From Hirundichthys speculiger (lineage: Eukaryota; Chordata; Actinopteri; Beloniformes; Exocoetidae), in the NCBI GenBank assembly GCA_018398805.1, contig JAGFBZ010000180.1, forward strand, positions 1-64,000: a stretch of DNA of 64,000 nt, read 5' to 3'. The notes beneath the pieces were generated by a model. That model had not been told where the DNA came from. It saw only the letters and a program-made list of their open reading frames with translations, and did not search any database. Positions 1 to 11,277 of this stretch are shown here, piece by piece. The stretch's first letter is position 1; every line of letters begins with the position of its first letter. The translations under genes were made by a program, and so were the position numbers.

Positions 1-450
1 AGGAGCTGAAACCAGGACAGAGCTGAAACCAGGACTAGAGGACTGAAGGACTGAGACTGAAACCAGGACTAGAGGAGCTGAAACCAGGAAGGAGCTGAAA
101 CCAGGACTAGAGGAGCTGAAACCAGGACTAGGAGGAGCTGAAACCAGGACCAGGACTAGAGCTGAAACCAGACTGAGCTGAAACCAGGACTAAGAGGAGC
201 TGAAACCAGGACTAGAGGAGGACTAGGACTGAAACCAGGACTAAAGGAGCTGAAACCAGGACTAAAGGAGCTGAAACCAGGACAGCTGAAACCAGAACTA
301 GAGGAACTGAAACCAGGACTAGGAGCTGAAACCAGACTGAGCTGAAACCCAGGACTAGGACTAGAGGAGCTGAACTGAAACAGGACAGGACTAGGGAGGA
401 GCTGAAACCAGGACTAGAGGAGCTGAAACCAGGACTAGAGGACTAGAGGA
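1..450. repeat. Irregular ~20-24 bp minisatellite in tymp intron
   Basis: Repeats of ggagctgaaaccaggacta with many small length variants, cut by the left edge of the window. Confidence 0.9.
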
Positions 451-1390
451 CCAGGCCCTGGACTTGTGGTTTTGTGATTGACAGTTGCATTTCAGTCTAT
501 GGTGTCAAACAGCCAGCTGTCATCACTTGACATTTTTGATGACCTTCTGAGCTGATGTCACATAGCACAGCTGGTATTTCAAAGGCAGTCTTCCTTGTCT
601 GTAAAGGTCAAGGGTCAAAGGGCAGCCAGCAGCCAGGAGCTGAGCTCCCTCCTGAAGTGAGACCACCAGTGGCCTAATTCACTTAAAGAGACATGAAACT
701 AGGGCAGAAAGAGAAAGACATGCATCAAGGGGTCATGGGCCGGGAATTAAACTTGCAACCGCTGCAGGAGGACTCTGGTCTCTTGTAGATGGGTCACCTG
801 CTCTACCTGGGCGGCCCCTGAAATGACCCTTGAATGAGGGTGATGACCTCTGCTCAGGCCGGACCGCCCAGTTGGACCATGAAACTGGATCTCAGCATGC
901 TTAGAGTTACCTCGGTCCTGGTTCTGGCCTGGTCTCAGATGGACTGGTCTGGTCAGGATGAATTTAAGCCAAAGGTAATATTATACGTTAGCATGAGCTA
1001 AGCTAAAACAGTGAGAATGTGCTCACTGAGATAATGTAGACTACCAGCCAATTTTTAGGTTATCTGGACAGTTCAAAACCAGAAACTGGTCCGGTTCCTA
1101 TGATACAGTCTGTTCTGCATGTTCCTTCTAAAATAACATTGCACCTGGTCTGGTCCAGATGGTTCTGGTCCAGATCATCACTGAAAAACATCGGTGTTTC
1201 TGTGTTTGTCAGTGGATTAAAACTGTCGGTTATTCTGTGACCCAGACAGACTTGGACTGATCCAGACTGACCTGGACTGACCCAGATCCTTGTGTTTCAG
1301 AACCTGGACACCAGCAGTGACCCCTCCAGTTACCTGGACTGGGTCTGGGTCAGTTCTCGGAACCTCCAGGATGTTCTGAAAAGTACTCAC
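451..1390. other. tymp intron, no feature recognised
   Basis: No exon, transposon domain or clear repeat array found. Short imperfect repeats of tggtctggtccagat-like sequence only. Confidence 0.5.
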
Positions 1391-1509
1391 TAAGAGCTGG
1401 GCAAGTTCTTTAGCGCTCTGCAGGTCTTTGTATAGAGCGGCCCGTCCAAACTTCACATCCAGAACCAGAGCAGACAGAGACTCTGCACCCTTCTTGGAGA
1501 TTATAGAAC
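1391..1509 (-). CDS. tymp: tymp coding exon 5 (last one in window)
   Basis: Encodes [43 protein letters not shown]...[11 protein letters not shown] is conserved in TYMP. Donor GTGAGT at 1390. No further tymp exon is visible down to position 1. Confidence 0.9.
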
Positions 1510-4500
1510 CTGAAACCAGAACAGAGTTCAGAGTCTGGCCTGGCTGTCTGGACTCACCAGTGCTCCCAGTACAGTACCAGTAATGAGCGGCAGGCTGTCC
1601 ACAGTGCTGGTGGTTGTCCCTCAGGGCGTACAGGACCCGGTCCGCAGGAACCAGCCTCTCCGTCTGTCCCATGATGCAGCAGCCCACTGAGCCCAGGATG
1701 TCCAGAACCTGAGCCAGAATCGGTTTGGTCAGCAGGGCTCAGTTCTGGACCAATGCTTCAGTTTGCAGAAAAGTTAGTGCACCTGTTCAGTTGACTGGTG
1801 GATGTTGAATCCTGGAATGGACTCCAGTTTGTCTAGAGTTCCACCTGTGTGGGCCAGGCCCCGCCCACTGATCATAGGCACCTGTCCAACAGAAGCATCA
1901 TGGGTTTAATTTCTGAGTTTAACCTGAACAGGTGTAGATTCTAGACTTTGAGTCTGAATTATTGTATGAAATGATCCAAACTTGACATTTATAAAGTTTA
2001 TTCATCAGATTAAATATAAAAATGATGTGATTTTGTTACATTAAAATCTGGAATTTAAATTTAAATGGATTTTCCTCTGGATTCTACATAAGTGACTAGT
2101 GCTAAATAGTTCAAAGTTAAATGAAATGGGAAAAAAATTGTCATTTTAAAAAACAAATAAATGAAAACTGAGATGTTATGGATTTGGATCGCTATGAGGC
2201 CCATAAATAAGTTCTGGTGCTACCGTTGCCCTGCAGAAGTCACATGATCAGTTATTGAAACCCTGAAATGAGGCAGAACCTGATCCCACCCAGAGGGGTC
2301 TTTCCACCCGGTTCTGACTCAGAACCGTCCACGGTTCTGACTCAGAACCGTCCACGGTTCTGACTCAGAACCGTCCACGGTTCTGATCTCCAGCGCTTCA
2401 CACTCAACTGGGAGCTGAAGATCAGTGACGCCAACAGAACCGGATCTTCCAAATCCTGACTGGACTCAATACTCAATAATATTTTATGGATCAATTATAG
2501 GGAAATTACATTAAAATAAAAGGATAGCAGGGTCTGGTTAGAGTTAATCATGAATGCATTATTGTTGTGTTTGTTGCCTGGCAACAGCAGTAGTGATGTC
2601 ACGTAAGGAAGGTGAACTTTGACCATAGATGCAGCTCCATCTGTTTATGTTTATATGGTCATTATATTTAGTAATTTGTGTCTCTCCTCTCTCTGTCCTC
2701 CATCCTGTCTGTCCTCCTCTCTCTGTCCTCCATCCTGTCTGTCCTCCATCCTGTCTGTCCTCCATCCTCTCTGTCCTCCATCTCTCTGTCCTCCTCCTCT
2801 CTGTCCTCCTCCTCTCTGTCCTCCATCCTCTCTCTGTCCTCCATCTCTGTCCTCCTCTCTCTGTCCTCCATCTCTCTCTGTCCTCTCTCTGTCTCTGTCT
2901 CCATCCTCTCTGTCCTCCTCCTCTCTGTCCTCCATCCTCTCTGTCCTCCTCCTCCTCTCTGTCCTCCTCCTCTGTCCTCCTCCTCCTCTCTGTCCTCCAT
3001 CTCTCTGTGTCTCCTCCTCTCTCTGTCCTCCTCCTCCTCTCTGTCCTCCATCCTCTCTGTCCTCCATCCCTCTCTGTCCTCCATCCTCTCTCTGTCCCTC
3101 CATCCTCTCTGTCCTCCATCTCTGTCTCTGTCTTCCTCCTCTCTCTCTGTCCTCCATCCTCTCTGTCTCCTCCATCCTCTCTGTCCTCCCTCCTCTCTCT
3201 GTCCTCCATCCTCTCTGTCCTCCATCCTCTCTGTCCTCCATCCTCTCTCTGTCCTCCATCCTCGCTCTGTCCTCCATCCCTCTCTGTCCTCCATCCATCT
3301 CTCTCCATCCTCTCTGTCTCTGTCCTCCTCTCTCTGTCCTCCATCCATCTCTCTGTCCTCCATCCTCCTCTCTGTCCTCCCTCCTCTCTGTCCTCCATCC
3401 TCTCTCCTCCTCTCTCTCCCTCCATCCTCTCTCTGTCCTCCATCCTCTCTCTGTCCTCCATCCTTCCTCTCTGTCCTCCACTCCTCTCTCTGTCCTCTCC
3501 TCCTCCTCTCTGTCCTCTCATCCTCCTCTCTCTGTCCTCCATCTCCTCTCTCTGTCTCTCCTCCTCCTCTCTGTCCTCCATCCATCCTCTCTGTCCTCCA
3601 TCCTCCTCTCTCTCTGTCCTCCATCCCTCTCTGTCCTCCTCCTCTCTCTCCTCCACCTCCTCTCTCTGTCCTCCATCCTCTCTCTGTCCTCTCTCTCCTC
3701 CTCTCTCTCTCCATCCTCTCTCCATGTCCTCCATTCCTCTCTCTGTCCTCCATCCTCCTCTCTGTCCTCCATCTCTCTCTGTGTCCTCCATCCTCTCTCT
3801 GTCCTCCATCCTCTCTCTGTCCTCCTCCTCTCTCTGTCCTCCATCCTCTCTCTCTCCATCCTCTCTCTGTCTCCTCCTCCTCTCTCTGTCCTCCATCCTC
3901 TCTGTCCTCCATCCCTCCATCCTCCTCTCTGTCCTCCATCCTCTCTCTGTCCTCTCCTCCCTCTCTGTCCTCCATCTCTCTCTGTCCTCTCCATCCATCT
4001 CTCTGTCCTCCATCCTCTCTGTCCTCCTCTCTCTGTCCTCCCTCCTCTCTGTCCTCCATCCTCCACTCTCTGTCCTCCATCCTTCTCTCTGTCCTCCCTC
4101 CTCTCTCTGTCCTCCATCCTCTCTCTGTCCTCCATCCCTCTCTGTCCTCATCTCTGTCCCTCCTCCTCTCTGTCCTCCTCCTCTGTCCTCATCTGTCTGT
4201 CCTCCATCCTCCTCTCTGTCCTCCATCCTCCCCTCTCTGCTCTCTCTGTCCTCCTCTCTGTCCTCCATCTGTCCTCCTCTCTCTGTCCTCCATCCTCCTC
4301 TCTCTGTCCTCCTCTCCTCCTCTCTGTCCTCCATCCTCTCTGTCCTCCATCTCTCTATGTCCTCCATCTTCTCTCTGTCCTCCCTCCTCTCTGTCCTCCA
4401 TCCTCCCTCTGTCCTCCATCCTCTCTGTCCTCCCTCCTCTCTCTGTCCTCCATCCTCTCTCTGTCCTCCTCTCTCTCTGTCCTCCTCCTCTCTGTCCTCC

Positions 4501-5402
4501 CTCCTCTCTCTGTCTCCCTCCTCTCCTCTCCTCCTCTCTCTCTCTCCTCCCTCCTCTCTCTGTCCTCCATCTGATCCAGGTCCTGGTCCAGGTTTATTCC
4601 TCTTAAAGTGGAGTTTTTTCTTGCCACTGTTTGGCTTAAAGGTTTTTTTTCTCCCTCTGTGGGAGATTTTTTACCTCCATTATCCTTGATAAGGATTTAA
4701 TATTATAATTTTAGTTAATGATATTTGCTCGGGGGACATGATCTGGTCTCTGTAAAGACCTGGAGACAGTTGACATTGAAACAGACGCTCTACAGATAAA
4801 ACTGAATTGAATTGAAGATCTGGGGTGCAGAAGTGTTCCTCCACAGTCACATCCAGGACCCAGTTCTGACCCAGTTCTGCTGGTCTCAGTATGTTCTGTA
4901 TGACTCAGAGCTGATGTTTGGACTTCTGCGTTAACAGTTAGACATGTTGAACCAAGGATTTGGACCCATCAGAAACATGTAACACGGTCATGTGAGTCCA
5001 CCTACTTTGCAGCCGCAGGCAGCGAGCGCCGGCGCCAGGACCAGGCTGACCTTATCGCCCACGCCTCCTGTGGAGTGTTTGTCCACCACCAGCCCCTTCC
5101 ACTCATCTGGCCATGACATCACTTCCCCTGATGACATCATCTCCCTTGTCAGGGTCTGGATCTCCGAGGTGACCATTCCGTTCAGCCAGATGGCCATCAG
5201 CATGGCACCTAGAAGATGGAGATGAAAGTGTGATGACAGGACGGTTCTGATCCAAGGTGCTGGACCCAGGTCCGGTTCTGTCACCTGTCTGACTATCCTG
5301 GATGGTCCTGGACGTGACACTGCTGATGAAGGCTCTGATGTCTTCATTGCTGAGCTGGTCTCCATCTCTCTTCTTCTTGATCAGTTCTGGGATGGACAGC
5401 AT
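1391..5402 (-). CDS. tymp: Thymidine phosphorylase, 5' part (five exons; gene continues past position 1)
   Basis: TYMP reversibly converts thymidine plus phosphate to thymine and 2-deoxyribose 1-phosphate in pyrimidine salvage. Exons: 5285-5402 ([18 protein letters not shown], start ATG at 5402 in the strong context GCCGCCATG), 5006-5208 ([30 protein letters not shown]), 1783-1881 ([20 protein letters not shown]), 1578-1708 ([20 protein letters not shown]) and 1391-1509 ([18 protein letters not shown]). [10 protein letters not shown] is the phosphate-binding region, and SGRGLxHTGGTxDKLE is the family signature. Exon 1578-1708 has one extra base after ALRD: the next frame reads [12 protein letters not shown]. 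The C-terminal half is not in the window. Confidence 0.93.
1578..1708 (-). CDS. tymp: tymp coding exon 4, one-base frameshift
   Basis: 131 bp where 130 is expected. [31 protein letters not shown], one surplus base, then [12 protein letters not shown] and a split glycine codon. The acceptor and donor (GTACTG) fit exon 5. Confidence 0.85.
1783..1881 (-). CDS. tymp: tymp coding exon 3 (family signature)
   Basis: 33 codons, phase 0 to 0, [20 protein letters not shown] then [13 protein letters not shown]. Acceptor GGACAG, donor GTGCAC. Confidence 0.93.
2325..2390. repeat. Short 23-bp tandem repeat
   Basis: About three copies of a unit containing gactcagaaccgtccacggt. Confidence 0.9.
2672..4572. 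repeat. 1.9 kb polypyrimidine minisatellite in tymp intron
   Basis: Irregular 12-18 bp units of the type ctctctgtcctccatc. The plus strand is nearly all C/T with G only in 'tgt', and almost all frames stay open on both strands because of this composition. Confidence 0.97.
4575..4815 (+). repeat. Dispersed fish repeat ending in attgaattgaa
   Basis: Contains aaagtggagttttttcttgc, ggtctctgtaaagacctgg and ends ataaaactgaattgaattga. A related copy is at 50205-50440. The family is common in fish DNA by my memory; its class is not certain. Confidence 0.6.
5006..5208 (-). CDS. tymp: tymp coding exon 2 (KHSTGG phosphate-binding segment)
   Basis: 203 bp, acceptor TTCTAG, donor GTAGGT. Encodes [11 protein letters not shown] to PALAACGCK with [15 protein letters not shown]. 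Confidence 0.95.
5285..5402 (-). CDS. tymp: tymp coding exon 1
   Basis: Start ATG at 5402, donor GTGACA. Encodes the N-terminal alpha-domain start ([11 protein letters not shown]...[10 protein letters not shown]). A possible CAG acceptor near 5467 suggests a spliced 5' leader. Confidence 0.9.
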
Positions 5403-6056
5403 GGCGGCTGGATGGAGATGTAGTCACCACGATGTTCTTGGATGTGGATGTCAGTCACCCAACTGTGGATGAAGCAAACACAGGTGAATCAGGACAGATG
5501 ATTCAGGAGATTAGATATGAATTATCAGGTACAGAATATCAAATGCAAATGAATGGAAACAAGTTATTGACTACAGGTGATCAGACATTGGTAACAAGGT
5601 AAACTGGATGTCAAACAGACCACAGACTGTTAAAGACTGGATCAGATTAAAGGAAGTTCTGGTGCTCATGTCAGATTAAAGGACCGAAATCTGGATTTAA
5701 ACTCTTGATGGAATCTCTGTCCAGTCACTGGTGAGTCTGGTCATCACTGAAGAGGATCACATTTCTGACCCCATCTGGTCCAGAACTCTAAACTCTTGTT
5801 TGGGTTGTTAAACCAACCAGCATGGAGCTGTTGCTCTGATGTCACACATCATGAAAGTCCCAGAGGCTTCGGGGCTCACCTCACGTATCAAACCAGACGC
5901 TTTATGGTTGTGTTAGTGAAGTTGAAGATGCCGTCAAACCAGGTTTGAGATGGTTCCAGCCTTTTACAGCAACTCTCTTAGTTTGTGGATATTCTCATTT
6001 ATCCAGGTAAATTCTATCTCGCAACAATTGAATTATAGGCAACTGGACTTAGATTT

Positions 6057-6106
6057 GTCTAGAAGACGTTTCGCCTCTTATCCAAGCGGCTTCATCAGTT
6101 CTCAAC
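6057..6106 (-). ncRNA. Candidate hammerhead ribozyme of the Penelope-like element
   Basis: On the minus strand: CTGATGA (6092-6098), a stem II of 7 bp with one G-A mismatch closing a GGAT loop, GAAAC (6068-6072), and GTC (6065-6067) as the cleavage triplet. Stem I pairs AAGA (6099-6102) with TCTT-type bases 6061-6064 and continues after one mismatch with three more pairs. Stem III is minimal, as reported for Penelope-like hammerheads. Core residues are intact. Confidence 0.75.
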
Positions 6107-6459
6107 GCATCGGTCTAACTAGTCCGCACTGCAGACGAACAGTGGAGTATGACTCTGGTTTTTAACCTCTGTGGAGGTGTGCACCCACCACTTTCCAAAG
6201 ACAATACTTCGTTAGTGGAGTTTCACTGGACCCTTTGTTTGGGTCAGGAGAGCCACACCAGTGAAAGGACAGTCGTTAGGAATGAGTTGGGCCACTGGTG
6301 GACAACAGTCGTTAGGCATGAGGTGTGGTTACCAGTGAACGACTGTTGTTATGTTTCTTTGAGCAACTTGAGTTTAGTTTAGTTCAGTCCTTGTTATTCA
6401 GTCTCTTAGGAACAGTAGCGAGGGCTGTGTTGTAAATGGGAGATAGATGAAATCTTAAG

Positions 6460-6475
6460 CCACCTCCCCTGTTTT
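6460..6475. repeat. Target site duplication, 3' side of the L1 insertion
   Basis: ccacctcccctgtttt, identical to 8543-8558. Confidence 0.9.
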
Positions 6476-8542
6476 TTTTTTTAGAACGTTTATTAGAACA
6501 GGTTCCTTGACAGAGTCTCACACATTGACAAGTATAAATATTAGTATACAATTGACAAAATATATAATTCAAAATATAAAATTCAAAGACAGTCAAAAAG
6601 CAGAGAGGTAAGTAAATGTTCTTTGCAAGTCAACTTATTTCCAAAGTAATAATAATTCTATGAAAGTAAAAATGATAATGAAAAAAAAAAATAACAGCAA
6701 TAATAAATAGACCCTCCAGACAAGTTGCAAAGATACAATATTTTCACCTTTCCAAATATGTAATAACAGGCATCCATCTATCAAGATACAAGTCCGTCTT
6801 GAGTTGAAGTTTTGCTGTTATGTGTTCCATGCAATTTACATCCTTAAGTCTTCGAGACCACTGTTCTAATGTGGGCGGATGGGCCTTAAGCCAATTTACT
6901 GTAATAATTTTATGTGCCATCAATAAAAGAGCCCTAAGTAAAAACACACTCTTTTTCTCTATGTCTGTTAACACCACAGTACCCAAAATTAGTTGCTGAG
7001 GTTCAATTGGTCTATTTAATTTCAAAATCCCACATATTTGTCGCTTCACATTCTCCCAGAATTTTTGCAATTTAGGGCAGTCCCAGAAGATATGAGAGAA
7101 ATCTCCTATCATCCCACAGCCCCTCCAGCACAAGGGGGAATAGTTATTATCATAACTGGCAATTACTAAAGGAGTTTTAAAATATCTTACTCTCAACTTC
7201 CAAGCAAATTCCCTCCAAATTGGGCTGCTTAAACATTTCTGCCAGGGCACCCATGAACCTTCCCACTCCTCATCAGAAATCACTGTATTGGCTTCCAATT
7301 CCCATTTAGCTTTCACATCAAGTGTATCTCCTGTCGTATCCATAAGGATCCTGCCATATATGCATGATATTGTATTTTTAATATTAATTTTATTCTCCAT
7401 TATCTCAATCCAATATTGTTCAAAATTGGAAGGAATTTCTTTAATTTTGTCCCATTCTTTATGTGTCATCATCAGATAATGCCTAATTTGAAAATATCTA
7501 AACAAATCCTTGGAATCAGCGTTATACTTTGTCTGAAGTTGTGAGAAAGCCCTGAGAGTCATTCCTTCGAATAACTGATTAATTGTTATGAGGCCCTTCT
7601 CTGCCCATCTTTTGAAACCACTGTCCATTTTTGCTGGCAGGAAGTCACAGGCCTCAGTTATTTTTGCTGCCCTTGATAAAGATAAAGGTAATTTCAACAA
7701 TCGTCTTGTCTTCTCCCAAACCTTTAATGTAAGATTAACCCATTCGTTTTTTATCTTAAATTTATGTCTCACTTTTGAATTTAGAAAGGGAAGGGTTGAG
7801 AGTGATACATTTTTTACTGAGCCTTGTTCTATTTGTACCCATTTTTTGTGTCCATGTCTAATCTCATCCATGAAACCAGTTTTCCAAGTTGTGCTGCCCG
7901 GTAGTAACTTCTGAAATGCGGTAAGGCTAATCCACCCCTATCTTTGCGTGCACAAAGGATTTTCAGTCTTACTCTAGGTCTTTTGTTTTGCCATATAAAT
8001 TTGGAAACAAGCTTTTCCAGAAATTTAAAAGTCGATACAGGGACAGTAACAGGTAACGCATTAAAAAGAAATAACAATCTTGGCAGGATATTCATCCTGA
8101 TAGTTTCTACTCTCCCAACTAAAGACAAAGGAAGCATCTCCCATCTTTCCAAGTCATTTTTAATTTGAGAAATAAGTTTATCATAATTTGCTTTATATAA
8201 CTGATTCGAGGCATGGGTCAGAATGACTCCCAAATACCGAAAGCCCCCTTTTGACCACCTGAATTTTACCTGTCTGTCCAAGCAAGTAGGCCAAACACCC
8301 CGTTATCATCATTGCTTCTGATTTCCCCTCATTAACTTTGTACCCTGAAACTTCCCCATACTCCCTCAGGCATTGCATTAGAGCTGGTATAGATGACTGT
8401 GGATTTCTTATAAATAACAGAACGTCATCCGCAAATAGAGAAATTTTATGCATCTCGCCTCCCTCATCAGCTATTCCTTCAATCAGTACATTTCCCCTTA
8501 TTAACTCAGCAAGCGGTTCAATACTCAGTGCAAACAGGATAA
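6476..8542 (-). mobile_element. 5'-truncated L1-type LINE inserted in the Penelope-like element
   Basis: Minus-strand ORF2 remnants: IEPLAELIRGN and KISLFADDVLLF (8193-8546, RT catalytic FADD), then 7829-8281 (LGVILTHASNQLYK, LPLSLVGRVETIRMNILPR) and 6744-7871 (C-terminal region). A T-run at 6476-6482 is the poly(A) tail. The 16-bp ccacctcccctgtttt lies at both ends (6460-6475 and 8543-8558). At least one frameshift separates the ORFs, so it is inactive. Confidence 0.88.
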
Positions 8543-8558
8543 CCACCTCCCCTGTTTT
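8543..8558. repeat. Target site duplication, 5' side of the L1 insertion
   Basis: ccacctcccctgtttt, identical to 6460-6475. Removing the insertion restores the Penelope reading NRGGG. Confidence 0.9.
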
Positions 8559-10409
8559 GAGACGGCTTTTCTAATTTAACGTAGATGGATTCTCTTACTC
8601 CTCCCTCAAACCATCTCCTCTCTGTCCTCTCTGTCCAAGATCTTCACGTTTTTTGTCCTATAAAGAGTGAGCCTTCTCCTTTCATATGGACATAAACAGC
8701 AGAAACTGGACCTGAGGAGTTCACCCTTCTGTGTTGAGCCATGTGTTTGTTCAGTGGTTGTTTGGTTTCCCCAACGTATGAGTCTTTGCATTCCTCACTG
8801 CATTGGACAGCATATACCAAACTGTTTTTTTTTGTGTGTTGGGGTACCCTTATCTTTGGGGTGTACCAGTTTTTGCCTGAGAGTTTTTCCAGACACCCCG
8901 GACCACGTAGGGTATGACAATGTTCCTGCGCTTGTTACCTTCCTCAGCCCTCTCTGAGATATTGTTCTTGTTGGATCGTTTTGTTGTGTTGAACATGAAG
9001 CTAGGATAGCCACAAGTTTCCAAAGCCCTCCTCAGATGTTTGTGTTCCTGTTCCTCTGCCTGCGTAGTGGTAGGAACCTTATCAGCCCGGTGCTGTAGGG
9101 TTCTGGTAACTCCCAGTTTGTGTTCCAGAGGGTGATGTGAGTCGAACAGAAGATACTGGTCTGTGTGGGGGGGTTTTCTGTGGACACCCCAATGTGGAGG
9201 CTCCTGTTCTCATCCAGGTGTACATCACAGTATAAGAAGGGAAGGTGGTTGTCATTAACATCTTCTCTAGTGAACTTGATGTTCTGGTCCACTGAGTTGA
9301 TGTGCTCAGTAAAAGCCTCTAGTTCCTGGGATTTGATTTTCACCCATGTGTCATCCACATATCTGAACCAGTGGCTTGGCCATGTACCCTTGTACGATCT
9401 TAGCGCCTTTCGTTCTACTCTTTCCATATATAGGTTTCCCACAGTGGGGGATACTGGTGACCCCAAAGCACAGCAATGTTTCTGTCTGTAAAAACTGCCG
9501 TTAAACTGGAAGTATGTGGTGTTAAGGCACAACTCCAGTAACTGTCAGATTGGTTCTGTCCGGTAATGTACTGTCCTGTGGAAGATGACGCCTCACCGTT
9601 TCCACTGCTTCCTTGATTGGGAGGCAATGAATAAGGATGTTACATCATACGATACCATAGTTTCATCAGTTCCAGCCTTACACTTAATTTTGTCTGCAAA
9701 TTCATGCGAGTTGTGTATGTGGTGTGGTGTGTTACCCACCAGTGGAGCTAAAATGTTAGCTACATGCTTTGCAATATTGTATGTTACCGAGTGTATGCTA
9801 CTGACGATGGGTCTGAGTGGGACCCCTTCTTTATGGATCTTGGGGAGTCCATATAGACATGGAATGGTGTCTTGTGGGTAGAGTTTGAGGTACGGAGGCC
9901 GGTCAACTGCTCCATCTTTTTGTAATGCTTGTAGGCATTGTATCACCTTCTTTTTGTACCCGCTGGATGGGTCGCGCGTCAGGATTTCATAGGTGTTAGC
10001 ATCACTGAGTAGTGTGGAGACTTTAGCATGGTAGTCAGTTGTATTTAGGATAACTCTGCATCGTCCTTTATCAGCTGGAAGGATTGTGATGTTTTTGTCT
10101 TTGCTCAGAGCCACTACAGCTTATCTTTCTTGAGCAGTGAGGTTCAAGGATGGAGTTTGATTGAGTCTGAGCAATCTAAACGAGACTGAAGCAGAGCAGC
10201 TCAGACAGTTACCCCTGGGGGGTGAAGATAGCTACTTCAGGCCTCTGACTCTCCCGGACCAACCCAAAACCCTGCAAACAAACTCAGAACCCGTCCCAGC
10301 AGTCCCGTAGTCCGGTGAACAGCACAACAAGACATAATAGTTAAATCAGGAGGATTCTCCTCTTTTAGGTCTTTGATCACAGCTCAGAGGTCCAGACACA
10401 GAGGTTAGA

Positions 10410-10432
10410 CTAACCCTAACCCTAACCCTAAC
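10410..10432. repeat. Short interstitial telomere-like repeat
   Basis: Three to four copies of CCCTAA. Confidence 0.9.
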
Positions 10433-10852
10433 AGACTAAGCCTGTCATTCAAGAGATCACACTACTAATTATTTATAAATGTGTTGCTTTATATCATTTC
10501 ACCTGATGAGGTCCATCAACCTGGCCACCAACTGGTTGGAGACGCTTCAAAACACCTTCCCTCCTCAAATTACCAGTTTATCATGATGGAGCAACTTTGA
10601 AAATATTCCATCTTTGAGTTGTTAACAGCGTACTTTACGTCACTGTGGGGGGAGGAGGGGGGAAGTGGCAGCAACAGACTGGATACACTGGTATAGAAAG
10701 TTGGCTCCATAATAAAACTAACCCTTAACTGTGATTGACAGCCAGGACCCCCACCCCCCACCACCACCCCACCCACCAACCAGGGAACCCAAGGTTCACT
10801 ACTGACCATGTCTGAAACCAGTTTAATACAAACTGGACTTTGTTACCCATCA

Positions 10853-11277
10853 CTCATCCATCCATCCATCCATCCATCCATCCATGCATCCATCCATCCA
10901 TCCATCATCCATCCATCCATCCATCCATCCATCCATCCATCCATCCATCCATCCATCCATCCATCCATCATCCATCCATCCAGCCATCCATCCATCCATC
11001 CATCCACCATCCATCCATCCATCCAGCCATCCATCCAGCCATCCACCACCCACCCACCATCCACCATCCATCATCCATCCATCCATCCATCCATCCATCA
11101 TCCATCCATCCATCCATCCATCCATCCATCCCCCATCCATCCATCCATCCATCCATCCATCCATCCTCCACCCACCCACCATCCACCATCCATCATCCAT
11201 CCATCCATCCATCCATCCATCCATCCATCCATCCATCCATCCATCCATCATCCATCCCTCCATCCATCCATCCATAT
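10853..11277. repeat. CCAT microsatellite
   Basis: Long tetranucleotide run (atcc)n with single-base slips and cacc variants. Open in several frames (HPSI repeats), not a gene. Confidence 0.98.

Larger units (their letters stand above)
5950..10115 (-). mobile_element. Penelope-like retroelement, degenerate, split by an L1-type insertion
   Basis: Minus-strand fragments read, 5' to 3': KNITILPADKGRCRVILN and GLPKIHKEGVPLRPIVSS (9593-10114), MVSYDVTSLF, GSPVSPTVGNLYMERVE and FRYVDDTWVKI (9032-9532, the YVDD catalytic box), LRQKLVHPKDKGTPTH (8795-9013), and a GIY-YIG-type segment SYVGETKQPLNKHMAQHRR near 8740. The frame resumes beyond the L1 insertion at 6384-6460 (GGGLRFHLSPIYN). It carries several frameshifts and is 5'-truncated near 10115. 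The 3' region holds a hammerhead-like motif. This arrangement (RT plus GIY-YIG plus hammerhead) is that of Penelope-like elements. Confidence 0.88.

Noticed and set aside
2559..4689. Several 200-690 residue open frames ([18 protein letters not shown] types) on both strands
   Set aside because: All arise from the low-complexity polypyrimidine minisatellite; no domain and every frame is open.
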